Source: Flavobacteriales bacterium UBA6057 (GTDB lineage: Bacteria > Bacteroidota > Bacteroidia > Flavobacteriales_G > Salibacteraceae). Taken from it: a stretch of DNA of 64,000 nt. The stretch spans positions 24,255 to 88,254 of the forward strand of contig DIYJ01000012.1 in NCBI GenBank assembly GCA_002428995.1. The letters are read 5' to 3'. Made by a program: the position numbers and the translations under genes. Below are positions 9,001-17,418 of this stretch, piece after piece. The notes beneath the pieces are model-generated. The model was not told where the DNA came from. It saw only the letters and a list, made by a program, of their open reading frames with translations, and searched no databases. The first letter of the stretch is position 1. Each line of letters starts with the position of its first letter.

Positions 9001-10446
9001 TTAACTGTACAAAAAGGACTCGATAGCGGTATATATACATTGGCCATCCCTATGCTTAAACCCTTTTCTTATTTGGTCCGTGTATTGAGTTGACGCTCGT
9101 TTAATTTTCCCCGCAACGTAAGAAGCAAATTGTGGCATCCCCGATTGCTTACGCAGATTAAAGTAAGTCCGTTGATTCCTTACAATTGTTTGGGCACCTT
9201 GATATTCAATGATCGGCTTATTTGCCAACAACTCGAATATTTCACTCGAGGAATCAGCCCGATCTACTTGCACCCAAATCAAATACCAGATGAGGTATCT
9301 GTTAAATCTTCGAATCTCTATTTCCTCGATATCAACACCTCTGTCATCAAAGGCCCACATGGTATTAATGATACACTCAACTATGCTAGCGAAACGGTTG
9401 GATTCAAATCCTGATTTAGCGTCTCTACTATGAGAAAACCAGTATTCGTGAAGAAGAGCATAAATGTCCGCCTCGTAATCTGCTTCCTCAATAACCCTTG
9501 GAAAGAGTCCTATTCCCTGTGCTTTGTTCCCATCGAGGTTATGTTGATGAAGGTGCAATGTCTCGTGAAAGAAAAAAAGCCGCGCAGATCTTTTTATACC
9601 CTCTTCTTCTTTAAATCTAGAGCGCAAAGCAACACAGAATGCATCGTCCAAAAACCATGTATTGGTCCGAAAGTCATAAAGTCCGGCCTCGCTTTTCAAA
9701 TGATCGAGCTCCACGTGATCTTTCAGGAGTTTTTTGTTTTCAATAATTGGCGCTAGCACATTCCATTTCGAGATCTGGAAGTGCTGATATTCATGTTTGT
9801 CAAGCGGGTATTGATACCAATGCTCATACGCCTTGTACACCTCTCTGTTGAACTCTTTAACCATGCCTCGAATTTGATCTGTGATTACGCCATTCCATAT
9901 CGTTCTCACCTCTTGTGCTTGCGATAACTCCTCTTTGCTGAAATCGCGAGTTTTAACATCTTGCTTATCTGCTACCTTCACTGCACCGGTTTCCTTAATA
10001 AAACGATCAAGTTCAAGTGTGATTTTTGTTGTTGTTGTGAGGGTAGCAGAATCGCTGATGGTCTTTTCATCGGCATCGATTTGGAATTCACTCCAATTCA
10101 GGAAATGGACAACCCTGAAATTTTTCTTGAGCACCCTATTGAACAAAGAAGTGAGTTTGGGAGTAATTGCCAAGTTCAGATACTGATCGCTTATTAGAAT
10201 TATCGGTTTTCCAGTACCGATAGCATCTAGGACATGAAACAATTCTAAGTCCTTATCCTCATATGTCCAGCCATTAAGAACAATGTCAATGACGTATCCG
10301 TCAACAGCAATGTTTTGTATTTGCAAAAACAATTCTTCTGGCTTTTCAATTGCAATGATGTCAAAAGAGTTTTCCAGCACCAGTTTATAGCTGAGTTGAC
10401 GAGCTTTCCAATTATCATCAATGATCAACAGTTTATACTTTGACAT
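9001..10446 (-). CDS. Response-regulator receiver domain fused to HExxH metallopeptidase-like domain
   Basis: 481 aa. Residues 1-110 form a complete receiver domain: acidic pair D10/D11 in LLIIDDN, phosphoacceptor D54 in YVIDIVL, S86 in ILISDQ, and K107/K108 in VLKKNF. A charged linker follows (about 120-180). The C-terminal part holds a zinc-peptidase signature, FFFHETLHLHQH (HExxH at 294-298), with a downstream EEADYEAD (321-327) of the kind that gives the third glutamate ligand in gluzincins. No DNA-binding output domain is present, so phosphorylation would gate a protease. The gene starts 16 bp after the giant GHKL gene, its likely upstream partner. Both halves are seen directly; peptidase activity and its substrate are inferred. 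Confidence 0.75.
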   Translation of the reverse strand: MSKYKLLIIDDNWKARQLSYKLVLENSFDIIAIEKPEELFLQIQNIAVDGYVIDIVLNGWTYEDKDLELFHVLDAIGTGKPIILISDQYLNLAITPKLTSLFNRVLKKNFRVVHFLNWSEFQIDADEKTISDSATLTTTTKITLELDRFIKETGAVKVADKQDVKTRDFSKEELSQAQEVRTIWNGVITDQIRGMVKEFNREVYKAYEHWYQYPLDKHEYQHFQISKWNVLAPIIENKKLLKDHVELDHLKSEAGLYDFRTNTWFLDDAFCVALRSRFKEEEGIKRSARLFFFHETLHLHQHNLDGNKAQGIGLFPRVIEEADYEADIYALLHEYWFSHSRDAKSGFESNRFASIVECIINTMWAFDDRGVDIEEIEIRRFNRYLIWYLIWVQVDRADSSSEIFELLANKPIIEYQGAQTIVRNQRTYFNLRKQSGMPQFASYVAGKIKRASTQYTDQIRKGFKHRDGQCIYTAIESFLYS

Positions 10447-10462
10447 TTGACGCTACATTTAA

Positions 10463-13400
10463 TTAAACATATGGAAGATAAAGAACAGCTGAGATAATAT
10501 ACGCTGAGGCTATTGGTTCATCTTCATAACTTAAAATTCCACCGAGACTTACAAGATGCACCCTCTCTGGGCGAACTTTCATATCGACTAAAGACTTGAC
10601 TTTAGCGGCATTTTGAGGACTATAGTTCGCGCATTTTATCGAGACTCCATGCTCGAGATATTCTACGTGAATCCAACCATCCTTTGTATCTTCTGATTTA
10701 CCCCACGGATCTTCTACCTTTCTTCCTTTTGCATGTCGCACATTGGTCAGCAGATATTTGAATTCATCAACAACATAGCTATCCCAATTGATCCATTTGG
10801 ACTTTAAGCCAATTTCTTCTTTATCAGGGTAATTGTTTAGGAATTTGCTAAATCCTAATTCAAGAGAAGCTGGACCATCTATGGCTTTTATCTCCTGTTG
10901 CCAGTCATTCAACGTGATAGATCTAAAAACCCGGTCAATTTCACCTCTAATTTGAAAGTCTTTTGAACTCGGGTCAATTTCAAAAAATAGCTCTGAATTA
11001 ATGCCGACCAGCATTTTAGTCAATTTGTCATTTACTTGCTTGATGATGGTTTCTTTCAGTTCCTTTCCTTTTTGACTTATTGTGCTGGTCGGGTGTTTCT
11101 TCAGTGAAAATTCATCGATAAGCTCTGAAATATTCGCAATAACTTTTGTTATCAGCTCTTGGGCTTGAATGAGCCGCTGCCACGAATCTTCTGATCTTGA
11201 TCTGAATTCCCATTCATTGATATGGTTGATCAGATAGTCGATTTTTGAGAGGCTCAACGAGGCATCATCAAGCAATGTTTCTATCGGATATATTCCAGAT
11301 GTTAATTTCTTAATCGGTCGATCATGTAATTCACCATGGTCATTATAAATCTCGTAGTGAAAATCTCGGTAAATCTGTTTGGGATTTGGCTCTGTCTTAA
11401 GTAATCTGGCGATAAACCTTGAATTGCGCATTTCATCAATCGCTCCCCTCCCAAAACAAGCGAGGACCAAGCGCATGTCAAGATTTGTAACGGATATATC
11501 ACGTTGGCCTGGCTCTTTTAGAGATTGAAAAATAGATTTAATATACGATGGATTCTGAAGGATAAGGGTCAAGGCTGCAAGGGCAGTGTGGTTATCTACT
11601 TCTTCAATGTTATTTGCAGCATCAAATATTCTCCTCAGCATAGCCAAATGGCAGCTGCGTGAAAACTCATTTCCGAACAACAGAATATTGGAGCATAACA
11701 TCTCTATTTCCACCGCTGGAGGTAGTTTTGATTTGCGGCACATCGATAACGCAAAATCATCACGGGAGGTCATTGAGTGGATTTCAGAAGCATAGATTGC
11801 AAGCCCTGTGGAAGAGGAAATCACAATCTTTTCCTGTTCTCCTCCTACTTGCCTTATTTCATTGGTTTCTTCATTGAAATAGATCCCAAACTTCTTACTG
11901 ATAGGATCAATCGGTGTTGACTTAAGCCCATGATAGGCAATATGATCATCCGAGGCCATGCTGCCCCATACATGTGCCCATTGTTCAATTCGATGTCGAG
12001 CCAACTCAGATGCCAAATCATTTTTAAGTCCTTCAGCAATTGCTAATGCCTTACACAATGGACAGGATTGTCCATTCCCCAAACGAGGGACATCAAGTCT
12101 CCAATATGCTTTGTGACGATTAATTTTTGGTGTATTGAAAGGCAATCTTTGCCGGTCAAGAAGGCACAGTGTCTTGACCTCATCTGCCCCCAAGTGAAAC
12201 AACAAATGCTTCAATTCCTTCCTGGTTCTGCCGTCAACCACAGTGCCGTCAAACAAAAGGGCGTTAGCAGACTTTTCACGTTGACCTTCGCGGTATGCGT
12301 CAATCTTTTGCGTAATCGCTTCAAATACGAGTGGAGATATTAAGAAAGATGAACCTTGTCTGTCTTTCGAAACCGGTATTAGCGCTACAATGCGATTTAC
12401 CAATGATGGTGAGAGAATCCTTTTTAAAATGTCAATTATGTAAGAAGTATTGAAATGTGCAGGATATACCATCACTGCCACATGCTGATTTTGCCCACCA
12501 TGGGTAGAGGTCAATTGTTCAATCTGTTTTGAAACTCGCTCTGTGAACGCTTTGTCAGCGTCAATTAAATCGTCTTTGGTGCCTCCAAGGGAAAAAATCA
12601 CTTGCGCAACCAAAAAGGTGGCAAGCTCCCCACCATACTTAAATGATTCATCAATTGCATAGCGGAAGTCTACTTTAAAGAGGTCATGTTTATCCTCGTA
12701 GTGATAATGTCCAATGTTGATCAACGGTTGCGCTGATGCTCCCTGCCAATCATTGTAAGCCTCTCTCGGAGACCTGCCATATACCGACTGTCCATCTTCT
12801 GTCAAGGTGTTGAACCTTGGAAGTGGATAGAATTTCCACCCGTTTTTTGCGATAACATGTGATTTACCGACCCTACGATAATCGTAGACTTTATTCGGGA
12901 AATTTTTGTCAAGCCAATCCTTATTTTGTGCAGGCCATAAAAAGAGGTGTGCCACCTGTTCTTGTAATTCACCTCCGTCACCTTTGATCGACAGATGCCT
13001 AAAAAAGTAAATGTTCTGACTCTTAGTTGCCCCTTCTTGGAGCATAGTGGCTTCTCGTGTAGATAAACCAGTAACATATACACTACCTAAGTTGATTTGT
13101 CCAGCTTCAGGGGTGCTTTCATTGTAAAATATCTGGTTGGCATCTTTAGCAATTCTCTCTGAAATAAGGTCCGTAGCAATGTAGTTACAGCCTTTGGATG
13201 GATGTAAACTTAGGGATCTTTCGATGGCTATGCGATAGAGGGTTAGGGACACAGCATCGGTTAGGGTTTGAGCGAAATTTAAATACCCCTGCAGCGTAAC
13301 TTGTTTTGACCATGCGATATCACCGTTGACAAAAAACTGACTGTTCTCATTTTGATGAAGAACGTTTTCCCAAAAAATGGTCGAATCGTGGTTCCGTAGC

Positions 13401-15235
13401 CAGGCAATGAGGTGCATTAAGGTCTTGTGTGGCTCAAATTCGTCCACTTTCCTATTTATTAGATAATTCCTTGTTTCGGAGGGGGCATGGCTATACGTAT
13501 TGCCTTTTCGAGTCAGAACGCAGACGGACAGTCTTCGAGTAACCAATATAATTGATGAGAACTTTTTGAAGCTTTCATCAATAAATGAAGCACCGCTCAG
13601 TGCGGCATGGTAAACGCTGGCTTCGTTAATCGGGATGTCAGCTACGATTAGGCTTCTATCATTAGATTCATTAAAAGCCACTGACAGTGATTCTATTTCC
13701 CTTTTGATTTGATTTTTAAGCATTCCCACCCGCGGTAAAAACAGGCAATAGCGTTGATCATCGTTACTGAGTTCGAAGTACTTCTTTGGAAACGTTCGTT
13801 TCTTCTGACCCTGATCCTTTTTCTTGAGATTGAAAATCCTGTCAAAATCGAAACGTCTGTCGGATACAAAAAGATTTATCTGCTTTCCAGCAAAAAACTT
13901 ATCCCTGATTGTTGCAGTTTCCTTCAACTCTTTGGACAATGGGTGTTCTACACCAATACGGTTTTCTGGAACATCATACCAAGACTGCCAATTTTCAGGT
14001 TTATTATCTGCAGCTGCTCTCCATCCAAACCTTGCAATCCAGCCCAACCCAGCCACCTGTGGGTTACTGCTTATTAGCAAATAGCTATCGTTCGCGTTTG
14101 TGTTAATTGGCAGATAGTTGCCAATCCACTCATTAGCGTCCCGCCCGATAAGAAAGTCCCTATTGCCATGTTTGTCTCCACGCATGAGCTGACCAAGCAG
14201 GTGAAGGCCGCCAAAAACAGTTTTGCTTCGATGGCGCTTTCCACGTTTCCCATCTTCAAAAACCGCTCGATAAGACCCTCTGAATGGATAATCCCTATTT
14301 TCCTTAATAGTCAGATCAAGGTGATCCTGCATATTGTAAGACATACCGACACCAGCATCAATTACAAACACTTCTACGCATCCTTCGTTAATTTCTAGAT
14401 AATCAAACTTGAGGGTTGGCCACTCCTTCTGTTCCGAACGAAGTTTTGTTTTGAGATCACGCTTCTCAGCAGATTGCAAAGATTCATTGGTTAGTCCCTG
14501 ACGAAACCGTATGTAAATTCCTGCGTATTTGGTTTCGTTTTCTGGATACGCATGCTCATACACATTAGATAGCATCTCATTCAGACAGATATAAAGCCGG
14601 TTTCTAAGGTCGGAAAAGGACCATTTAGGTACCTGAGGCTGAAGACGATGTGAAAAGGATTCCAGCCATTCAGAAACCCAATTATCGATGCTTCCTTCAG
14701 GATATTCTGGGGAATGAGTATCTATGGACTGAGCGATGTCTAAGACTTTGGCTGTAATAAGTGTCGGCTCTCTGTAGTAGAGTCTACCTGCCAGGGAGTT
14801 GTATTGAGCCAAATCGTTGAAATCCACATCTGGCAAATCGTCAATCGTGAGTATATCTGTGCCTAAGTCCTCGCTGTTTTTCTTAACAGTTACTCCAACA
14901 CTCTGAAGCTGAGAAATGAAACCCTCAGAGCTTAGAAAGCACAATAGATTATCTTGATTAGAGTTCTTTCCAAATGCAGGCAGAATAACGGTAATTTTTG
15001 TCTCGTTCTTCTGCTGTTCAGCACACGCAATGATCAGTGACAATAGAGGCAAAGGGTCGGCCCAACGGCAATCGGAAAAATCAATTCGTACTTTTTTGCC
15101 CCCATTTTCTCCCCAGCTTCTTATGTTAGATTGGAATTTGCCAAAGCGCTCAGCCCAGGAGCGATTCCGAAACTCATCATCAACTTTATATGTAAGAGTT
15201 TCTCCAATGCTTTGGTTAACGGGAGGTGTATTCAT
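10463..15235 (-). CDS. Giant STAS-like / GHKL ATPase / phosphoribosyltransferase-like protein
   Basis: 1590 aa, first gene of the AT-rich cassette. Residues about 48-75 (VRIDFSDCRWADPLPLL) look like a STAS strand-helix unit. A GHKL ATPase follows with an N-box E220/N224/H228 (NEMLSNVYEHAY), a G1 box at 293-298 (DAGVGM) and a glycine loop at 341-348 (FGGLHLLG). No phosphoacceptor H-box is visible, so it resembles SpoIIAB-type ATPases more than a standard histidine kinase. Two segments look like phosphoribosyltransferase PRPP loops: near 711-720 (GSVYVTGLSTREA) and near 990-1003 (LLFDGTVVDGRTRKEL). A CPLC pair follows near 1050. The C-terminus contains LLTNVRHA and SLGGIL, perhaps a degenerate second GHKL fold. 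Function unknown; a cytosolic sensor is the best guess. Confidence 0.65.
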   Translation of the reverse strand: MNTPPVNQSIGETLTYKVDDEFRNRSWAERFGKFQSNIRSWGENGGKKVRIDFSDCRWADPLPLLSLIIACAEQQKNETKITVILPAFGKNSNQDNLLCFLSSEGFISQLQSVGVTVKKNSEDLGTDILTIDDLPDVDFNDLAQYNSLAGRLYYREPTLITAKVLDIAQSIDTHSPEYPEGSIDNWVSEWLESFSHRLQPQVPKWSFSDLRNRLYICLNEMLSNVYEHAYPENETKYAGIYIRFRQGLTNESLQSAEKRDLKTKLRSEQKEWPTLKFDYLEINEGCVEVFVIDAGVGMSYNMQDHLDLTIKENRDYPFRGSYRAVFEDGKRGKRHRSKTVFGGLHLLGQLMRGDKHGNRDFLIGRDANEWIGNYLPINTNANDSYLLISSNPQVAGLGWIARFGWRAAADNKPENWQSWYDVPENRIGVEHPLSKELKETATIRDKFFAGKQINLFVSDRRFDFDRIFNLKKKDQGQKKRTFPKKYFELSNDDQRYCLFLPRVGMLKNQIKREIESLSVAFNESNDRSLIVADIPINEASVYHAALSGASFIDESFKKFSSIILVTRRLSVCVLTRKGNTYSHAPSETRNYLINRKVDEFEPHKTLMHLIAWLRNHDSTIFWENVLHQNENSQFFVNGDIAWSKQVTLQGYLNFAQTLTDAVSLTLYRIAIERSLSLHPSKGCNYIATDLISERIAKDANQIFYNESTPEAGQINLGSVYVTGLSTREATMLQEGATKSQNIYFFRHLSIKGDGGELQEQVAHLFLWPAQNKDWLDKNFPNKVYDYRRVGKSHVIAKNGWKFYPLPRFNTLTEDGQSVYGRSPREAYNDWQGASAQPLINIGHYHYEDKHDLFKVDFRYAIDESFKYGGELATFLVAQVIFSLGGTKDDLIDADKAFTERVSKQIEQLTSTHGGQNQHVAVMVYPAHFNTSYIIDILKRILSPSLVNRIVALIPVSKDRQGSSFLISPLVFEAITQKIDAYREGQREKSANALLFDGTVVDGRTRKELKHLLFHLGADEVKTLCLLDRQRLPFNTPKINRHKAYWRLDVPRLGNGQSCPLCKALAIAEGLKNDLASELARHRIEQWAHVWGSMASDDHIAYHGLKSTPIDPISKKFGIYFNEETNEIRQVGGEQEKIVISSSTGLAIYASEIHSMTSRDDFALSMCRKSKLPPAVEIEMLCSNILLFGNEFSRSCHLAMLRRIFDAANNIEEVDNHTALAALTLILQNPSYIKSIFQSLKEPGQRDISVTNLDMRLVLACFGRGAIDEMRNSRFIARLLKTEPNPKQIYRDFHYEIYNDHGELHDRPIKKLTSGIYPIETLLDDASLSLSKIDYLINHINEWEFRSRSEDSWQRLIQAQELITKVIANISELIDEFSLKKHPTSTISQKGKELKETIIKQVNDKLTKMLVGINSELFFEIDPSSKDFQIRGEIDRVFRSITLNDWQQEIKAIDGPASLELGFSKFLNNYPDKEEIGLKSKWINWDSYVVDEFKYLLTNVRHAKGRKVEDPWGKSEDTKDGWIHVEYLEHGVSIKCANYSPQNAAKVKSLVDMKVRPERVHLVSLGGILSYEDEPIASAYIISAVLYLPYV

Positions 15236-15451
15236 ATTATTTAGTGATAAGTCCGATCACGACTCAAAGAAAAGAAACTAACTTAATTGAACATGTGTTC
15301 ATTGTTCGCTTGCCAATTCTAGTGAGGTCTTGGTAAGTGGTTGGTCAGAATAACCGAGTCTTCAAGTGCAGCTGCATACAGCGAAGGTTATCCATGCATC
15401 ATCCGCGAATAAGGTGTGATTCCCCTAACAACGATTGAGTAGATACGCTCT

Positions 15452-15481
15452 GTTTTGGCGCCTGTGCACCATCAATCTTTG
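15452..15481 (+). promoter_or_regulatory. Possible Bacteroidota-type promoter
   Basis: A TTTTG element is followed about 16 bases later by AATCTTTG, one mismatch from the Bacteroidota -7 consensus TAnnTTTG. It lies 40 bp before the small secreted protein gene at 15521. The spacing is slightly short, so the call is tentative. Confidence 0.3.
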
Positions 15482-15520
15482 TGATCCATCAAACACTTAT
15501 AAACCACAAACTAAGAAAAC

Positions 15521-15760
15521 ATGAAAAAGCTCATTCTATGCCTTGCCCTGTTATCCTCCACTGTTGCTTTCTCGGACCCACCCGAGCTAACGGAGGTCTT
15601 TCCCGGATTGTTCTATGAAATCGTGGTGTATGGGGAATGCTCACCTGACTATTCAGACGGTGTCATATCCCTCGCTCCCGCGAGACGCACAAAGACCACG
15701 TACACATACTTTGGCTGCTTTCTGGTCGCGACAGATTCGGAGCTTGAGCAATGCCAATGA
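15521..15760 (+). CDS. Small secreted protein, tandem paralogue 1
   Basis: 79 aa with a clear signal peptide (MKKLILCLALLSSTVAFS, cleavage near SDPPE), leaving a mature peptide of about 60 residues. The mature part has a PGLFYEI motif, a GEC motif, a TTYTYFGCFLV strand and a terminal ELEQCQ. The paired cysteines suggest a disulfide outside the cytoplasm. Its neighbour at 16011 has the same plan (MKKLIL..., PGLYF, GEC, TTYVYFGGVLI, Cys-rich end), so the two arose by duplication. No family is recognised. Possible roles include an envelope stress peptide, a toxin or an immunity factor; nothing in the sequence decides. Confidence 0.65.
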   Translation: MKKLILCLALLSSTVAFSDPPELTEVFPGLFYEIVVYGECSPDYSDGVISLAPARRTKTTYTYFGCFLVATDSELEQCQ

Positions 15761-15880
15761 TGTGCACCCCTGCCAGTTATTGAGCGACCATGATCTATGA
15801 GAATGTCAATCACATTGCTGTTGAAAGTCGTGTAGGTTCTCACATTTAACCTCAGTAACGATCTGTATCTACCCTCGTGA

Positions 15881-15928
15881 ACAGAGTGTAATCCTCTAAT
15901 CAATGATTGAGTGATTATACTCTGTTTT
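15881..15928 (+). terminator. Strong hairpin terminator after paralogue 1
   Basis: ACAGAGTGTAATC (15881-15893) pairs with GATTATACTCTGT (15913-15925), and the inner CTCTAATCA/TGATTGAG extends the stem to about 21 bp with small bulges. TTTT follows directly. Degenerate versions of the same hairpin lie upstream of paralogue 1 (about 15400-15456) and after paralogue 2. Confidence 0.65.
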
Positions 15929-16010
15929 ATTCTATGTGCGCTGCGGATTTTAGCCGCATTCATCCATGAATGATGATCGTATTGATCAAAACACTAACCA
16001 TCAAGAAAAC

Positions 16011-16253
16011 ATGAAAAAACTCATCTTAATCCTATCCTTAATATCCTCATCGGTCGCTTTTTCAGGCCAACCTGAAGGGGATGTGATCATTCCAGGCTTG
16101 TATTTCACATTCACACATGTAGGAGAATGCATTGCCTATCCTCCAAGCTTCGCACCTGGTGACGAAGAATGGTCTGCCTATCGGGAAGTCACTACCTATG
16201 TCTACTTCGGAGGGGTCTTGATCACCACAAGTTGTAGTCAGGAAGAGTGTTAG
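16011..16253 (+). CDS. Small secreted protein, tandem paralogue 2
   Basis: 80 aa from the ATG at 16011, which gives a signal peptide (MKKLILILSLISSSVAFS) nearly identical in plan to the one at 15521; the longer in-frame start at 15966 would mask it. The mature part has IIPGLYF, GEC, TTYVYFGGVLI and a C-terminal SCSQEEC. Unlike paralogue 1 it has an acidic PGDEEW insert in mid-chain and a second cysteine at the end. The 12 bases before both start codons (ending AAGAAAAC) are alike, so the duplication included the translation start. Function unknown. Confidence 0.65.
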   Translation: MKKLILILSLISSSVAFSGQPEGDVIIPGLYFTFTHVGECIAYPPSFAPGDEEWSAYREVTTYVYFGGVLITTSCSQEEC

Positions 16254-16278
16254 ATCTTGTAAGTGCTCAAGAGAGTTA

Positions 16279-16320
16279 AGTGGAATTACCTAATCTGCAA
16301 TTGAGCAATTACACTCTTTT
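16279..16320 (+). terminator. Hairpin terminator after paralogue 2
   Basis: AGTGGAATT (about 16279-16287) pairs imperfectly with AATTACACT (about 16307-16315), followed by CTTTTCCC. It is the third member of the hairpin series in this duplicated locus. Confidence 0.45.
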
Positions 16321-16411
16321 CCCGCGGTTGTTTGCCGTTCATCTTTGCCGGGTGAATTGGTTGTTTTTTGGGATTTAAAATTTAACCAAGCTAAAGGCAC
16401 CTTTATCGAAG

Positions 16412-16541
16412 GAAGCCTCATCGCTGGAAATGGTGATGAGGTTTCTGCTTTTAAGACGTTCTTAATCTGGTAAATTAGAACGGGTTCCGTCATCATGACG
16501 GGAAGCACCTATCGAGTCTTTCTCTTTGGGTGCTTTTTTTT
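16412..16541 (+). ncRNA. Candidate structured RNA with four consecutive hairpins and terminal U-tract
   Basis: The 453-bp gap between 16254 and 16706 has no gene but holds four adjacent stems: GAAGCCTCATC/GATGAGGTTTC (16412-16422 with 16435-16445, one G-U pair), CGTTC(T)TAAT/ATTAGAACG (16457-16466 with 16474-16482, one bulge), CCGTCA/TGACGG (16487-16492 with 16496-16501, loop TCA) and AAGCACC/GGTGCTT (16503-16509 with 16529-16535) followed by a run of T to 16541. The last stem plus the T-run looks like an intrinsic terminator, so the whole may be a small RNA. It could also be a leader whose downstream gene was lost. No known riboswitch class was recognised. Confidence 0.45.
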
Positions 16542-16706
16542 GCTGTTACCGGAATGAGTGTATTCCGACTTACCTTTTGAAGGCCCACGATCCGCAAACG
16601 GTACAGCAAACCAAAATAATCCAAAGGACGGTGGAGCCAGCCAAGACCCTCGGGATTCCTCATGATCTATTGGACCAACACCCCTTTCATTTTATAGGTT
16701 GAAGGG

Positions 16707-17402
16707 TTGCTAATCGCAGGACGCTTCATCTCCGATGGTGCTCTATATTCGATTTTCTTTGTGGGAGTGCGCTCCCCACTCACATCCCTTCGCATTCCGG
16801 TTTTGCTCCTGTTGGTGCCCTTTGTCTTTGCATGGGTTACTGATGTGTTGGAAGCTGCCATGGCTCGAAAAGAGGCTCACCTTGAGCACCGTGATATTGA
16901 GGCAGTATGTCGAGGTCATACGCGCCATCTTTTGACTGTGGAGGAAAAGGAAGCATTCATTCAGTCGTGCGTTGCCGATCACCGGCAGCGGATCGCATCT
17001 GCACATTCTGCCACCGGCCAACTTCATTTTCTTACCTGGCTGGCCATTTGGCTCGGGCTGGCCTTGATCGCGCTCAAGATCAGTCTGCGCGATCTTTCAT
17101 GGAAACCCACGCCCTGGCATTGGTACCTGTTGCTGACGCTGCCGTGGTGGTATTTTTTCTTGTTGATCCTTTTGTATGCGCGCATCATGCCGGGCTCGGT
17201 CTCTTCGTTTGACAGTGCATGGCTCAATCTGTTGTTTTTCATCAAACCCCTTCCCCTGCTCTACTTGTTGGGGAATTCGAATACCAAGACCCAGCGTCCG
17301 ATATTGCACGCGCTGGCGATAGGCTTGCTGCTTTTGGGACTACTCGGGAACTTGTTTTACTGGATTGGACTTTCCTTCAGCTCCGGACCTGTATTCGGGT
17401 GA
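16707..17402 (+). CDS. Multi-pass membrane protein of unknown function
   Basis: 231 aa with about five hydrophobic segments: near residues 30-45 (PVLLLLVPFVFAWV), 107-123, 141-160 (WHWYLLLTLPWWYFFLLILLY), 173-190 and 203-222. A charged, His-rich cytosolic loop lies between the first and second helices (ARKEAHLEHRDIEAVCRGHTRHLL). No catalytic motif or family was recognised. The start is a TTG; an in-frame stop lies just upstream at 16695 and the first ATG is too far inside, so the exact start is uncertain. The gene converges on the LytR-type regulator at 17419 with only 16 bp between stop codons and may share its biology. Confidence 0.6.
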   Translation: MLIAGRFISDGALYSIFFVGVRSPLTSLRIPVLLLLVPFVFAWVTDVLEAAMARKEAHLEHRDIEAVCRGHTRHLLTVEEKEAFIQSCVADHRQRIASAHSATGQLHFLTWLAIWLGLALIALKISLRDLSWKPTPWHWYLLLTLPWWYFFLLILLYARIMPGSVSSFDSAWLNLLFFIKPLPLLYLLGNSNTKTQRPILHALAIGLLLLGLLGNLFYWIGLSFSSGPVFG

Positions 17403-17418
17403 TGCAGCAGTGCAAACT

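Noticed and set aside
10463..15235. Reading the giant protein as an ordinary two-component histidine kinase
   Set aside because: The GHKL boxes are present but no phosphoacceptor His helix precedes the N-box.
16290..16508. 72-codon minus-strand frame across the hairpin region
   Set aside because: The stems explain the sequence better and the frame shows no protein-like pattern.
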